Source of the DNA: Kiritimatiellia bacterium
GTDB lineage: Bacteria; Verrucomicrobiota; Kiritimatiellia; RFP12; UBA1067
Assembly: GCA_017454745.1 (NCBI GenBank)
Contig: JAFTCL010000060.1
Location: 1 to 64,000 of the forward strand
Length of the DNA stretch: 64,000 nt
Reading direction: 5' to 3'
Shown here: positions 18,719-26,638 of the stretch, one piece after another
How positions within the stretch are numbered: the stretch's first letter is position 1
How the letters are laid out: every line of letters begins with the position of its first letter
The notes under the pieces: model-generated
Seen by the model: only the letters and a program-made list of their open reading frames with translations
Databases searched by the model: none
What the model was told of the DNA's origin: nothing
Translations under genes and position numbers: made by a program

Positions 18719-21700
18719 ATTTGTCATTTTTTGAAAATCCGATTTTGAATTCCCCTTATGAATATCCTAGTCGACATTGGGAACTGGATGGTGATAACAA
18801 ACCTACGGGGAAGATAATTGAGCATCGACGTTACTCCAGTAATCGTACGCCCATAGCCACTCCTCGGAATAGAAATTCGGAGGACCAGATACGGCAGGAT
18901 GATTTGTTCAACGAGGTTATAGGCGATGTTGCATATCGCGAGAACGAGCTTATCAATTCAATCCGTACCGAAGTTACGGCATGGCGCAATTTGCCCGAAT
19001 CAAGCTGGAACGTAACGGCGGAAACGGCGCGTCTTCTCAAGCATTGGCGGCACTATGATTTCCCCAGCTACAGGCCGTTCTTCTGCCAGCTTGAGGCAAT
19101 CGAAACATTGATCTGGCTTATTGAAGTCGCACCATCGACAAAGGCGGGCAAGACATTTCTCTCAAGAATCAATGATGCAAATGTCGAGGCCGATCCCGAT
19201 TTGTATCGTATCGCACTAAAGCTTGCAACCGGTGCCGGGAAGACGACGGTAATGGCGATGATTATCGCATGGCAGACTATAAACGCCAACCGTCATGGCG
19301 TTGGCGACAAGTTCACGAACGGGTTCCTTGTCACTACGCCTGGCATAACTATCCGCGACCGGTTAAGGGTTCTGCTGCCCAATGATCCAGAGGCCTATTA
19401 TTCCAAACGCCAGCTCGTTCCGATGGACTTGCTGCCGCTGATGAATTCGGCGCGAATCGTTATCACCAACTATCACGCATACGAACTGAAGAACACTCTC
19501 GACCTCTCGGCGGGGACAAAGGCGATGCTTGCGGGACCTATGGGCGCAGGTCCGCAGACGATAGAGACTCCCGGCCAGATGCTCCAGCGTGTAATAAAAG
19601 ATTTGATTGGCCTCAAGAACATTCTGATGATCAATGACGAGGCGCATCACTGTTACCGACATCGTCCAGACGATGGTGCCGATGACGAGGAACGAGCGCT
19701 GGACGCAGACGAAAAAGACGAGGCAAAGAAGAACGCCGAAGCCGCCCGCATCTGGATTCGCGGACTCGAGACCATACGCGCGCATGTTGGCAAAGACGAG
19801 ATGCGCCCCAAGGTTATTGACCTTTCCGCGACGCCTTTCTTTCTCCGTGGTTCCGGCTATCAGGAGGGTACGCTTTTCCCTTGGACGGTTTGCGACTTTT
19901 CGCTTATGGATGCACTTGAGTGCGGCATAGTAAAACTGCCGCGCATCCCGATTGACGATAACCTCTCTTCGATGTCCGAGCTCCCAAAGTATCGTGAACT
20001 CTGGAATAACATCTGCGAGCAGGACAAGTCCTTCAGGTCTCTTCGTGGCAAAGGAAAAGGCGGCACGTATGACCCACAGAAGATACCTAATCTACTCCAG
20101 ACCGCTATCCGCGTTCTCTACAAAGGATACGAAGATACCTACAACCGCTGGATGGAGGCCGGTATCAAGACGCCGCCTTGTTTCATCTTCGTCTGCCAGA
20201 ATACGACGATCTCCAAGCTCGTCTATGATTTTGTTTCCGGCTATGTCACTACGGACAAGGACGGCGACGAGCAGACGGTTCCAGCCGCTTGCCCGCTGTT
20301 CTCCAATTTCGATTCGTCAGGACAGCCATTGCCCAGGCCGAACACTCTTCTCATAGACTCCATGCAGCTGGAGTCCGGCGAGGCGCTGTCTGCCGATTTC
20401 CGAGTTGCGGCCTCAAAGGAGATAGAGACATTCAAGCGCGAGCTCATTGCGCGTACGGGCGACCGGCAGGCGGCAGACAAGCTTGACGACGCGGCGCTTT
20501 TGCGCGAGGTCATGAATACTGTCGGCAAGGAAGGACAGTTGGGCGGCAATGTGCGTTGTGTTGTTTCCGTGTCGATGTTGACTGAGGGATGGGACGCCAA
20601 CACCGTCACGCACATCCTTGGCGTGCGCGCATTTGGCACCCAGCTCCTTTGCGAGCAGGTGGTCGGCCGCGCCCTGCGTCGTCTGAGTTATGAAACGGAT
20701 GCCAGCACTGGACTTTACAATCCCGAATACGCGGATATCTTTGGAATACCGTTTGATTTCGCCAGCGGGACTGTAAAGCCGAAGCCGATAGAGCCGCCCG
20801 ATATTGTTCACGTGCATGCGATCCATCCCGAGAGAGAGCATCTCACGATCCAGTTCCCCAGAGTCGTTGGATACTATCTGGATCGTGCGGACGACAGCGT
20901 TCGCCTTACGGCCAAGTTCAACGAATTAAGCGAACTGCAAGTCACGCCGAACGACATAGGGCCTACAGCCGTCCTCAACTCCGCGTTCGTCGGCAAGCGC
21001 GAAAAGCTTGTGCTTGGCGAGGGTACGATGCGCATGTCGGATGTCATCTACCATCTGGCCAAGCATTTCATAGGTCTGTACTTCATGGACGACAAGTTCA
21101 CGGACATGGACAGGACGCAGCTTTTCATTCAGGTCCGTCAGCTGTTCACGCAATGGGTCAACGGCGGTTATCTGAAACTCGATTCTTCCGTGAATGTGGA
21201 AAGCGTTGTCGCCTACAAGAACCTTGCGGACGCGGCATGTCAGCGGATGAATCTAGCCATCATGCGTTCGGAGGCGGAGAAGGGCAATTCCAACGTACGC
21301 GCCATCATCGACAACTTCATGCCCACAGGTTCGACTTCGCGGGTGAACTTCAGGATATCTCGCCGTTCCAAGCTGCTTTTCGAGACGGAGGCAAGCCATG
21401 TGAACTATGCGGTCTGCGATTCGACGTGGGAGGCAATTCTCTGTCGCGTTCTTGAGGAGCATCCAAAGACGCTTGCGTACGTGAAGAACTTCAATCTTGG
21501 CTTTGAGGTTCCGTATGTCTTTGGAACGGAGAACCGCACATATTTGCCAGACTTTGTCGTGTTGGTCGATGATGGTCTCGGGAAGGACGATCCTCTCCAT
21601 CTGATCATTGAGGTAAAGGGCTACCGCTATTCGGACGCCAACATAAAGAAGCAGACGATGCAGGACATGTGGATTCCCGGCGTGAACGCGGAGAAGAGCT

Positions 21701-21870
21701 TTGGGCGCTGGGCGTTCGTAGAGCTGAACGAGAACGACTTTATGCTCGACGGGCTGAAGTCGGAAGAATCGCTCTTGGAGAATTGCCGCGTTGCGTACGA
21801 GAAAGTTGTGGAAGATAATTTTAATATTTTAACGCAGAGGCGCAGAGGCGCACAGGAGGAGCAAGCATGA
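18715..21870 (+). CDS. Type III-like restriction endonuclease / DEAH helicase subunit (BPTD_3080-like)
   Basis: A 1051-residue protein. Walker A is ATGAGKTT (171-178), the DEAH box is INDEAHH (Asp308), a motif III-like DLSATP follows, and motif VI is CEQVVGRALRR near residue 650. The C-terminal nuclease has PDF (Asp946) and EVKG (Glu966, Lys968), a PD-(D/E)XK core. This is the layout of Res subunits of type III-like systems, and the methyltransferase halves downstream supply the Mod partner. It should translocate on and cut unmethylated DNA in the cytoplasm. AAAGG lies 6 bases before the ATG. The stop overlaps the next ATG (ATGA). The BPTD_3080 name is my recall of the closest annotated family, not a search result. 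Confidence 0.85.
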   Translation: MNLSFFENPILNSPYEYPSRHWELDGDNKPTGKIIEHRRYSSNRTPIATPRNRNSEDQIRQDDLFNEVIGDVAYRENELINSIRTEVTAWRNLPESSWNVTAETARLLKHWRHYDFPSYRPFFCQLEAIETLIWLIEVAPSTKAGKTFLSRINDANVEADPDLYRIALKLATGAGKTTVMAMIIAWQTINANRHGVGDKFTNGFLVTTPGITIRDRLRVLLPNDPEAYYSKRQLVPMDLLPLMNSARIVITNYHAYELKNTLDLSAGTKAMLAGPMGAGPQTIETPGQMLQRVIKDLIGLKNILMINDEAHHCYRHRPDDGADDEERALDADEKDEAKKNAEAARIWIRGLETIRAHVGKDEMRPKVIDLSATPFFLRGSGYQEGTLFPWTVCDFSLMDALECGIVKLPRIPIDDNLSSMSELPKYRELWNNICEQDKSFRSLRGKGKGGTYDPQKIPNLLQTAIRVLYKGYEDTYNRWMEAGIKTPPCFIFVCQNTTISKLVYDFVSGYVTTDKDGDEQTVPAACPLFSNFDSSGQPLPRPNTLLIDSMQLESGEALSADFRVAASKEIETFKRELIARTGDRQAADKLDDAALLREVMNTVGKEGQLGGNVRCVVSVSMLTEGWDANTVTHILGVRAFGTQLLCEQVVGRALRRLSYETDASTGLYNPEYADIFGIPFDFASGTVKPKPIEPPDIVHVHAIHPEREHLTIQFPRVVGYYLDRADDSVRLTAKFNELSELQVTPNDIGPTAVLNSAFVGKREKLVLGEGTMRMSDVIYHLAKHFIGLYFMDDKFTDMDRTQLFIQVRQLFTQWVNGGYLKLDSSVNVESVVAYKNLADAACQRMNLAIMRSEAEKGNSNVRAIIDNFMPTGSTSRVNFRISRRSKLLFETEASHVNYAVCDSTWEAILCRVLEEHPKTLAYVKNFNLGFEVPYVFGTENRTYLPDFVVLVDDGLGKDDPLHLIIEVKGYRYSDANIKKQTMQDMWIPGVNAEKSFGRWAFVELNENDFMLDGLKSEESLLENCRVAYEKVVEDNFNILTQRRRGAQEEQA
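21831..21858 (+). repeat. GCAGAG-type dispersed repeat, copy 1
   Basis: The string aacgcagaggcgcagaggcg lies in the last codons of the restriction gene and just before the first Schlafen-like start. It forms the N-T-Q-R-R-R-G-A-Q-E-E-Q tail of the protein. Related copies are at 23616, 26596, 52098 and 61684. Confidence 0.7.
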
Positions 21871-23468
21871 CAGAAGGCGAATTGAGAGATCTCATGGCTC
21901 GGCGCGAGAGCGAACACATAGAGCGGACTCGTGCGTTCGACAAGGCGGACAAGATGGGCCAGGCGATTTGTGCGTTCGCCAACGACCTTTCCGGGAGCGG
22001 AGAAACGGGATATTTGCTTCTTGGGGTTGAAGATGACGGCAGAATTTCCGGACGTCGGCTCGACGAGAACCGTTTCGCATCTCTTGGTGGATTGAAGACT
22101 GATGGGAATCTTTTGCCGCCTCCGGCCATGTCGGTGGAGAAGTTCAATTTGCCGGAAGGCGACGTTGTCGCGATAAGCGTGTTCCCATCGCAATATCCTC
22201 CAATTCGCTTCCACGGTCAGGTCTGGGTCAGAATCGGTCCCCGCAAGTCGATTGCGACCGAGGAGGATATTCGGATTCTGACCGAACGTCGGATAGTGGC
22301 TGGCTTGCGCGACGAGGAGCGTCCCTGCCCGTCTGCGAAACTGGATGACCTTGACATGAACTTGTTCAAGGGCATCTACCTTCCGCAGGCTATCGACGCA
22401 ATGGTCATCGAAGAAGACGACAGACCCGCCATAGAGCAGATGGCCGCGTTGCGGTTCTATTCTCTTGAGAAGGATTGTCCCACAAATGCAGGAGTCTTGC
22501 TCTTTGCAAGACATCCTGAAAGGTACATCCCTTCGGCGTACATCCAATATGTCAAGTTTGCCGGAAACGACAATGCCGGTGACATTCTGCAGGAAAGCGT
22601 GTTCAGAGGTCCGCTTGTCAAGGTCGTTCAAGAACTGGATACGTTCGTGAAGACGGGGCCTGGTGCGATGCGCCCCGTCCCCGTATCCGCATTGCGCGAA
22701 GCCCAGGTGGCGGAATATCCGTCCTGGGCGTTGCGCGAATTGATACTCAATGCCATCATTCATCGCGACTATTTCTTTGGCAATGCGCCGATAAAATTCT
22801 ACGAATACGATGCTGGGCGTATTGAAATATCAAATCCAGGAGGACTCTTCGGACGGGTTAATCCGCAAAACTTTCCGCGTGCGAGCGATTACCGCAATCC
22901 GCTGATTGCGGAAGCCCTCAAGATGCTTGGATTCGTGAATAAATTCAATCGTGGAATTGCAAAGGTATGCGCAGACCTTGAAGCAAACGGGAATCTACCG
23001 CCTGATTTCGATATAAACAAACTGACTGAATTCCGAGTGACGGTCGTCGCTAGTAAAAGTGGCCTGATAAAACGGCCAAGTGGCCAGATAAAATCCGAAA
23101 GTGGCCCGATAAAACCGTCAAGTGGCCTGATAAAACGGCCAAGTGGCCAGATAAAATCCGAAAGTGGCCCGATAAAACCGTCAAGTGGCCTGATAAAATC
23201 GTCGAGTGGCCAGATAAAATCGTCGAGTGGCCAGATAAATCCTGATGATCTTCCGCTCAAGAAAGGACGTAAATACACTCCACTCGAACATGACGAGGCT
23301 GTTTTGGAAGTCGTCAGGGCAAATCCAGGAATAAAGAGGGAACCAATATATTTGCGTGTGCAAAGTTCGATAAAGTCCGTTTACCGTTCGCTTAAGCGTC
23401 TCGAGATGGCGAAAAAAGTGGAGTTCAGGGGATCAAACAAGACCGGAGGTTGGTATGTCTGCACGTAA
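21867..23468 (+). CDS. AlbA_2/Schlafen-like ATP-binding protein with heptad SGxIK repeat (first copy)
   Basis: A 533-residue protein. The N-terminal AlbA_2 domain (residues about 10-125) has AICAFANDLSGSGETGYLLLGVEDDG. A GHKL-like ATP-binding C-terminal region has LRELILNAIIHRDY near 285-300, EISNPGGLFG near 325 and NRGIAKV near 370. Residues 398-458 are nine seven-residue units, SG(L/Q/P)IK plus two residues. A winged-helix-like end (VLEVVRANPGIKREPIYLRVQSS) follows. Such proteins are often accessory or regulatory in defence islands. It starts in an ATGA overlap with the restriction gene, and its end overlaps the methyltransferase start by 14 bases. Its exact role in this system is unknown. 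Confidence 0.75.
   Translation: MTEGELRDLMARRESEHIERTRAFDKADKMGQAICAFANDLSGSGETGYLLLGVEDDGRISGRRLDENRFASLGGLKTDGNLLPPPAMSVEKFNLPEGDVVAISVFPSQYPPIRFHGQVWVRIGPRKSIATEEDIRILTERRIVAGLRDEERPCPSAKLDDLDMNLFKGIYLPQAIDAMVIEEDDRPAIEQMAALRFYSLEKDCPTNAGVLLFARHPERYIPSAYIQYVKFAGNDNAGDILQESVFRGPLVKVVQELDTFVKTGPGAMRPVPVSALREAQVAEYPSWALRELILNAIIHRDYFFGNAPIKFYEYDAGRIEISNPGGLFGRVNPQNFPRASDYRNPLIAEALKMLGFVNKFNRGIAKVCADLEANGNLPPDFDINKLTEFRVTVVASKSGLIKRPSGQIKSESGPIKPSSGLIKRPSGQIKSESGPIKPSSGLIKSSSGQIKSSSGQINPDDLPLKKGRKYTPLEHDEAVLEVVRANPGIKREPIYLRVQSSIKSVYRSLKRLEMAKKVEFRGSNKTGGWYVCT
23058..23240 (+). repeat. 21-bp in-frame tandem repeat (nine units)
   Basis: Nine units starting AGTGGCC(T/A/C)GATAAAA within the Schlafen-like gene, the last shortened to 15 bases. 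Units 1-3 and 4-6 are near-identical 63-base blocks, showing higher-order duplication. The length is a multiple of three, so copy-number change would keep frame. Confidence 0.9.
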
Positions 23469-25257
23469 GAAGAATACAAAATCTTTGTCAACAGAAGTTT
23501 CGGACTACTCGATGCAGACCGAGTATTCGCGCACCAAGCTGCCGTCTGGCGAATACTCCGGCATCCAGCCCAAGGATTTGACGGGAATCCCGGAGACCAA
23601 GACTGTGAAGTATGATTTAAACGCAGAGCCGCAGAGACGCAGAGAGAGAGTAGAAAACAATCTCGAGGTCGAGTTTGCAGCGCGAGACCCCGACCTTGAC
23701 CCGCAGTACATCTGGCGAGGGAAGCGGCGTGGCGACTTGAACGAACTGGAGGTGAAGGCCCCCATCATCTACCAGCAGGAGAAGATATTTCCGCGCATGC
23801 TCATCGAGGAAATGAAGCGGCGCAGCGCCATCCGCCGAAATGCCGCCGATCCGCAGATGTTGCTTGGCGAGGGAGTGGAGGATTTCGACCCGAACACGCA
23901 GCCCGGATTCTACAACCATGAAGAGGGTTGGAAGAACCGCATGATTCTCGGCGATTCGCTGCAGGTCATGGCCTCGCTAGCGGAGAATGAATCCCTGCGC
24001 GGCAAAGTGCAGATGATCTATTTCGACCCGCCCTACGGAATCAAGTTCAACTCCAACTGGCAGCCGTCCACAAAGACCACCAATGTAAAGGACGGAAAGA
24101 AGGAAGACATCACGCGCGAGCCGGAAATGGTCAAGGCGTTCCGCGACACTTGGCATGACGGCATCCACTCGTACCTCGGCTACTTGCGAGACCGCCTCAT
24201 TGTCGCCCGCGACCTATTGGCGGAAAGCGGCAGTTGCTTCGTGCAGATTGGCGATGCCAATGTCCATAAAGTACGGGCGATCATGGATGAGGTGTTTGGA
24301 GAGGAGAACTGGATAACGACAATAACAGTAAAAAAGACATCGGGCGCGGATCAATATCTATTGGATTCGGTTACCGATTTTATCATTTGGTTTGCAAAAA
24401 ATAGGGAGATGGTGAAGTATCGTCAACCTTATGTAAAGCGGAAATTGGCGTTTGATAATCTTGGTCCGTTCTCGCGGATTCAACTATCCGATTATTCGCG
24501 TCGAGGCATTACGCAGGAAGACAGGGCCAAATATTCTTCACCCGAAGACATTGGACGTGTATTTCGCATTGGTGAGACCTCTTCAAGTGGAAGTGGTGGC
24601 AATAAAGTAGAGCCATTTTTCTTTCGTAATAAGCGATATCTTCCGTCTGGTAATCGCCATTGGAGTACGCATATTAAAGGCATGAGACGACTTGAGATGG
24701 CGAATCGACTTGTCGCATCAGATAACACTGTTTCTTATGTCCGATTCCATGATGATTTCCCAATTGTTAGAGATACGAATATTTGGGAGGATACGGGCAT
24801 GGGAGGGTTTACCGATCAAAAAATTTATGTTGTACAGACGGTATCTAAGGTAATTCAGCGTTGCATGCTGATGACGACTGATCCGGGTGATTTGGTGCTT
24901 GATCCGACATGCGGGTCTGGAACGACGGCGTATGTGGCGGAGCAATGGGGGCGGCGTTGGATTACCATCGACACAAGCCGTGTTGCATTGGCTCTTGCGC
25001 GCACACGCCTGATGACGGCGAAGTATCCGTATTACCTTCTCGCGGATTCCGAGGAAGGCGTCAAGAAGGAGATGGAGGTAACGGGCAAGGCGATCATTCG
25101 CGATACCTATCGCAAGGTTTCGCAGGGGTTCGTCTATGAGCGGGTACCGCACATCACGCTCAAGGCCATCGCCAACGACGCCGAGATCGACATCATCTGG
25201 GAGAAGTATGCCGCCGAGAGCGAACGACTGCGGAAAATCATGGGGAAGGGCGTGTGA
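23455..25257 (+). CDS. Split beta-class adenine DNA methyltransferase, N-terminal catalytic half
   Basis: A 600-residue protein with DPPYG at 191-195 (motif IV) before DPTCGSGT from residue 483 (motif I). This order is that of beta-class N6-adenine methyltransferases such as type III Mod. The central region 280-450 should include target recognition. It ends RVPHITLKAIANDAEIDIIWEKY..., a point where homologues as I recall them continue into a further 350-400 residues. Those residues are instead encoded at 28380-29485. The start overlaps the preceding gene by 14 bases. Residues 55-65 (N-A-E-P-Q-R-R-R-E-R) are encoded by a dispersed GCAGAG repeat that has entered in frame. The catalytic domain looks complete. 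Confidence 0.85.
   Translation: MSARKKNTKSLSTEVSDYSMQTEYSRTKLPSGEYSGIQPKDLTGIPETKTVKYDLNAEPQRRRERVENNLEVEFAARDPDLDPQYIWRGKRRGDLNELEVKAPIIYQQEKIFPRMLIEEMKRRSAIRRNAADPQMLLGEGVEDFDPNTQPGFYNHEEGWKNRMILGDSLQVMASLAENESLRGKVQMIYFDPPYGIKFNSNWQPSTKTTNVKDGKKEDITREPEMVKAFRDTWHDGIHSYLGYLRDRLIVARDLLAESGSCFVQIGDANVHKVRAIMDEVFGEENWITTITVKKTSGADQYLLDSVTDFIIWFAKNREMVKYRQPYVKRKLAFDNLGPFSRIQLSDYSRRGITQEDRAKYSSPEDIGRVFRIGETSSSGSGGNKVEPFFFRNKRYLPSGNRHWSTHIKGMRRLEMANRLVASDNTVSYVRFHDDFPIVRDTNIWEDTGMGGFTDQKIYVVQTVSKVIQRCMLMTTDPGDLVLDPTCGSGTTAYVAEQWGRRWITIDTSRVALALARTRLMTAKYPYYLLADSEEGVKKEMEVTGKAIIRDTYRKVSQGFVYERVPHITLKAIANDAEIDIIWEKYAAESERLRKIMGKGV
23616..23650 (+). repeat. GCAGAG-type dispersed repeat, copy 2, inside the methyltransferase coding sequence
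   Basis: tttaaacgcagagccgcaga and the following gacgcagagagagag lie in frame within the methyltransferase gene near codons 54-65. They match the repeats just before both Schlafen-like genes. Confidence 0.7.
25178..25234 (+). repeat. 57-bp direct repeat, left copy
   Basis: A perfect 57-base match to 26508-26564. This copy encodes the last part of the methyltransferase N-half (AEIDIIWEKYAAESERLR). Beyond it the two copies diverge within a few bases. Confidence 0.95.
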
Positions 25258-25311
25258 CTCTTTGCAAAACCCAAGTTGAACTTGAGTTTTGCAAAAGAGT
25301 TGTGGTATAAT
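25258..25311 (+). promoter_or_regulatory. 42-bp palindrome with embedded -35 and downstream TATAAT
   Basis: Positions 25258-25299 form a near-perfect inverted repeat (about 20-base arms, one mismatch and one bulge; core TTTGCAAAAC / GTTTTGCAAAA). It starts on the base after the methyltransferase stop codon. TTGAGT (25282-25287) in its right arm is 18 bases from a perfect TATAAT (25306-25311), and AAGGAG then precedes the ATPase ATG. It could be a terminator for the upstream gene, an operator for the ATPase, or a mobility structure; there is no T-run, so I favour operator or mobility signal. Confidence 0.65.
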
Positions 25312-25334
25312 ATTGTCGCAAAGGAGAAAGTATA

Positions 25335-26504
25335 ATGATAAAACGCGAGATTTGCGGCGAGTTAGAGCGGTGCGCTGGCCTATTGCCTGTTGTGACCTTG
25401 CTTGGTCCTCGGCAATCAGGCAAGACGACAATCGTCAGGCATGTCTTTCACGGATATTCGTATGCCAATCTTGAAGATTCGCAGGTGTTTGAACTGGCAC
25501 GAACGGACTCGCGGCTTTTCTTGAAACAGTTCGCGCCGCCCGTCATCATTGACGAAGTCCAGCGGTTGCCGAACTTGCTGCGCGACATACAGGTGCTCGT
25601 GGACGAGGATGGAAAGCCGGGGCGATACGTTCTGACGGGGTCGCATCAGCCGATGCTTCAGGCTGAGGTCTCGCAGTCGCTCGCCGGGAGGACGACCATT
25701 TCAACGCTGCTGCCGCTTTCGATCCGTGAACTTGGAGGAACGCCTTCGCGTGACGAGTTGTTGTTTTCCGGCTTTCTGCCGCGGATTCACGCTTCCCGTC
25801 TGCCGCCGAGGCGCATACTCTCAGATTACCTGCGCACGTACGTCGAGCGCGATGCGCGGCAGCTTGTGAACGTCAAGGACTGGCAGCGGTTTGAGACTTT
25901 TCTTCGGCTGCTTGCAGGGCGCGTGGGACAAGTTGCAAACCTTGAAAGCCTTTCCGGAGATGTTGGCGTGTCGTCGACTACGCTCAAGAGTTGGCTTTCG
26001 GTTCTTGAGGCGAGTTTCGTCATTTTTCGTTTGCCGCCCTATTATCGGAATTTCGGCAAGCGGTTTGTCAAGTCGCCCAAGATATACTTTACGGATGTCG
26101 GGCTTGCGTCGCATCTGCTGTCGATTTCGTCGGCGAGGCAGATTTCGCAGCATCCGCTCGTGGGAGGGCTTTTCGAGAACATGGTCGTGATAGAGGCGCT
26201 GAAGGCGCGTCTGAATGCGGGGCTGGAGCCGAATCTCTACTATATGCGCGATTCCAGTGGAGTCGAAGCGGATCTTGTGCTTGAGGACGGGGTGGGCATC
26301 AGGTTGTGGGAGATCAAGTCCTCGATGTCGGCCGATATGTCTTTTGCGCGCAATCTGCGCCTTTTGCGAAAGGCGATTCCCGACGTGCTGTCGGCGGACG
26401 TCGTCTATGCCGGTCAGGATTGGCCATTGCCGCCAGACGGGAGATTCATCAATTTCGCGTCAATCGGAGAGGCCGTTCTATGCGGAGGCGAGAAGGATGA
26501 ATAA
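25335..26504 (+). CDS. AAA ATPase with DUF4143 domain (second copy), inserted in the methyltransferase locus
   Basis: A 389-residue protein. Walker A is GPRQSGKTT (24-32), Walker B is PVIIDEVQRLP (69-79), and a TGSHQ sensor-like motif sits near 106. The C-terminal region has GVEADLVLEDG..LWEIKSS, the nuclease-like core of DUF4143. It has its own palindrome-promoter and AAGGAG ribosome site. It is bounded by a 57-base direct repeat of the methyltransferase tail, so it looks like a self-contained cassette that entered the gene. It is clearly a different lineage from the 4845 ATPase. Its contribution to restriction, if any, is unknown; a selfish or regulatory role is equally possible. Confidence 0.85.
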   Translation: MIKREICGELERCAGLLPVVTLLGPRQSGKTTIVRHVFHGYSYANLEDSQVFELARTDSRLFLKQFAPPVIIDEVQRLPNLLRDIQVLVDEDGKPGRYVLTGSHQPMLQAEVSQSLAGRTTISTLLPLSIRELGGTPSRDELLFSGFLPRIHASRLPPRRILSDYLRTYVERDARQLVNVKDWQRFETFLRLLAGRVGQVANLESLSGDVGVSSTTLKSWLSVLEASFVIFRLPPYYRNFGKRFVKSPKIYFTDVGLASHLLSISSARQISQHPLVGGLFENMVVIEALKARLNAGLEPNLYYMRDSSGVEADLVLEDGVGIRLWEIKSSMSADMSFARNLRLLRKAIPDVLSADVVYAGQDWPLPPDGRFINFASIGEAVLCGGEKDE

Positions 26505-26595
26505 CAACGCCGAGATCGACATCATCTGGGAGAAGTATGCCGCCGAGAGCGAACGACTGCGGAGAACCATGAGCGATAAGGAGGCGGGGAAATGA
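26498..26595 (+). pseudogene. Remnant of the methyltransferase tail after the ATPase cassette
   Basis: A 32-residue reading frame starting in an ATGAATAA overlap with the ATPase stop. It repeats AEIDIIWEKYAAESERLR from the end of the methyltransferase N-half, then gives RTMSDKEAGK. This is probably the original continuation of the methyltransferase before the ATPase cassette arrived. It could still be translated by coupling, but I read it as a scar. Confidence 0.7.
26508..26564 (+). repeat. 57-bp direct repeat, right copy
   Basis: A perfect copy of 25178-25234, placed just after the ATPase gene. Together the two copies bracket a 1.27 kb insert (palindrome, promoter and DUF4143 ATPase). Confidence 0.95.
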
Positions 26596-26630
26596 TTTTA
26601 ACGCAGAGACGCAGAGACGCGGAGAAGGAG
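26596..26630 (+). repeat. GCAGAG-type dispersed repeat, copy 3, forming the leader of the second Schlafen-like gene
   Basis: ttttaacgcagagacgcaga and then gacgcggagaaggag lie between the remnant stop codon and the GTG at 26639. The end of the repeat also supplies the strong AAGGAGG ribosome site, as copy 1 does with AGGAGG for the first Schlafen-like gene. Confidence 0.7.
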
Positions 26631-26638
26631 GTGGAGCC

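Noticed and set aside
23058..23240. CRISPR-like array
   Set aside because: The 21-base units are contiguous with no spacers and encode an in-frame protein repeat.
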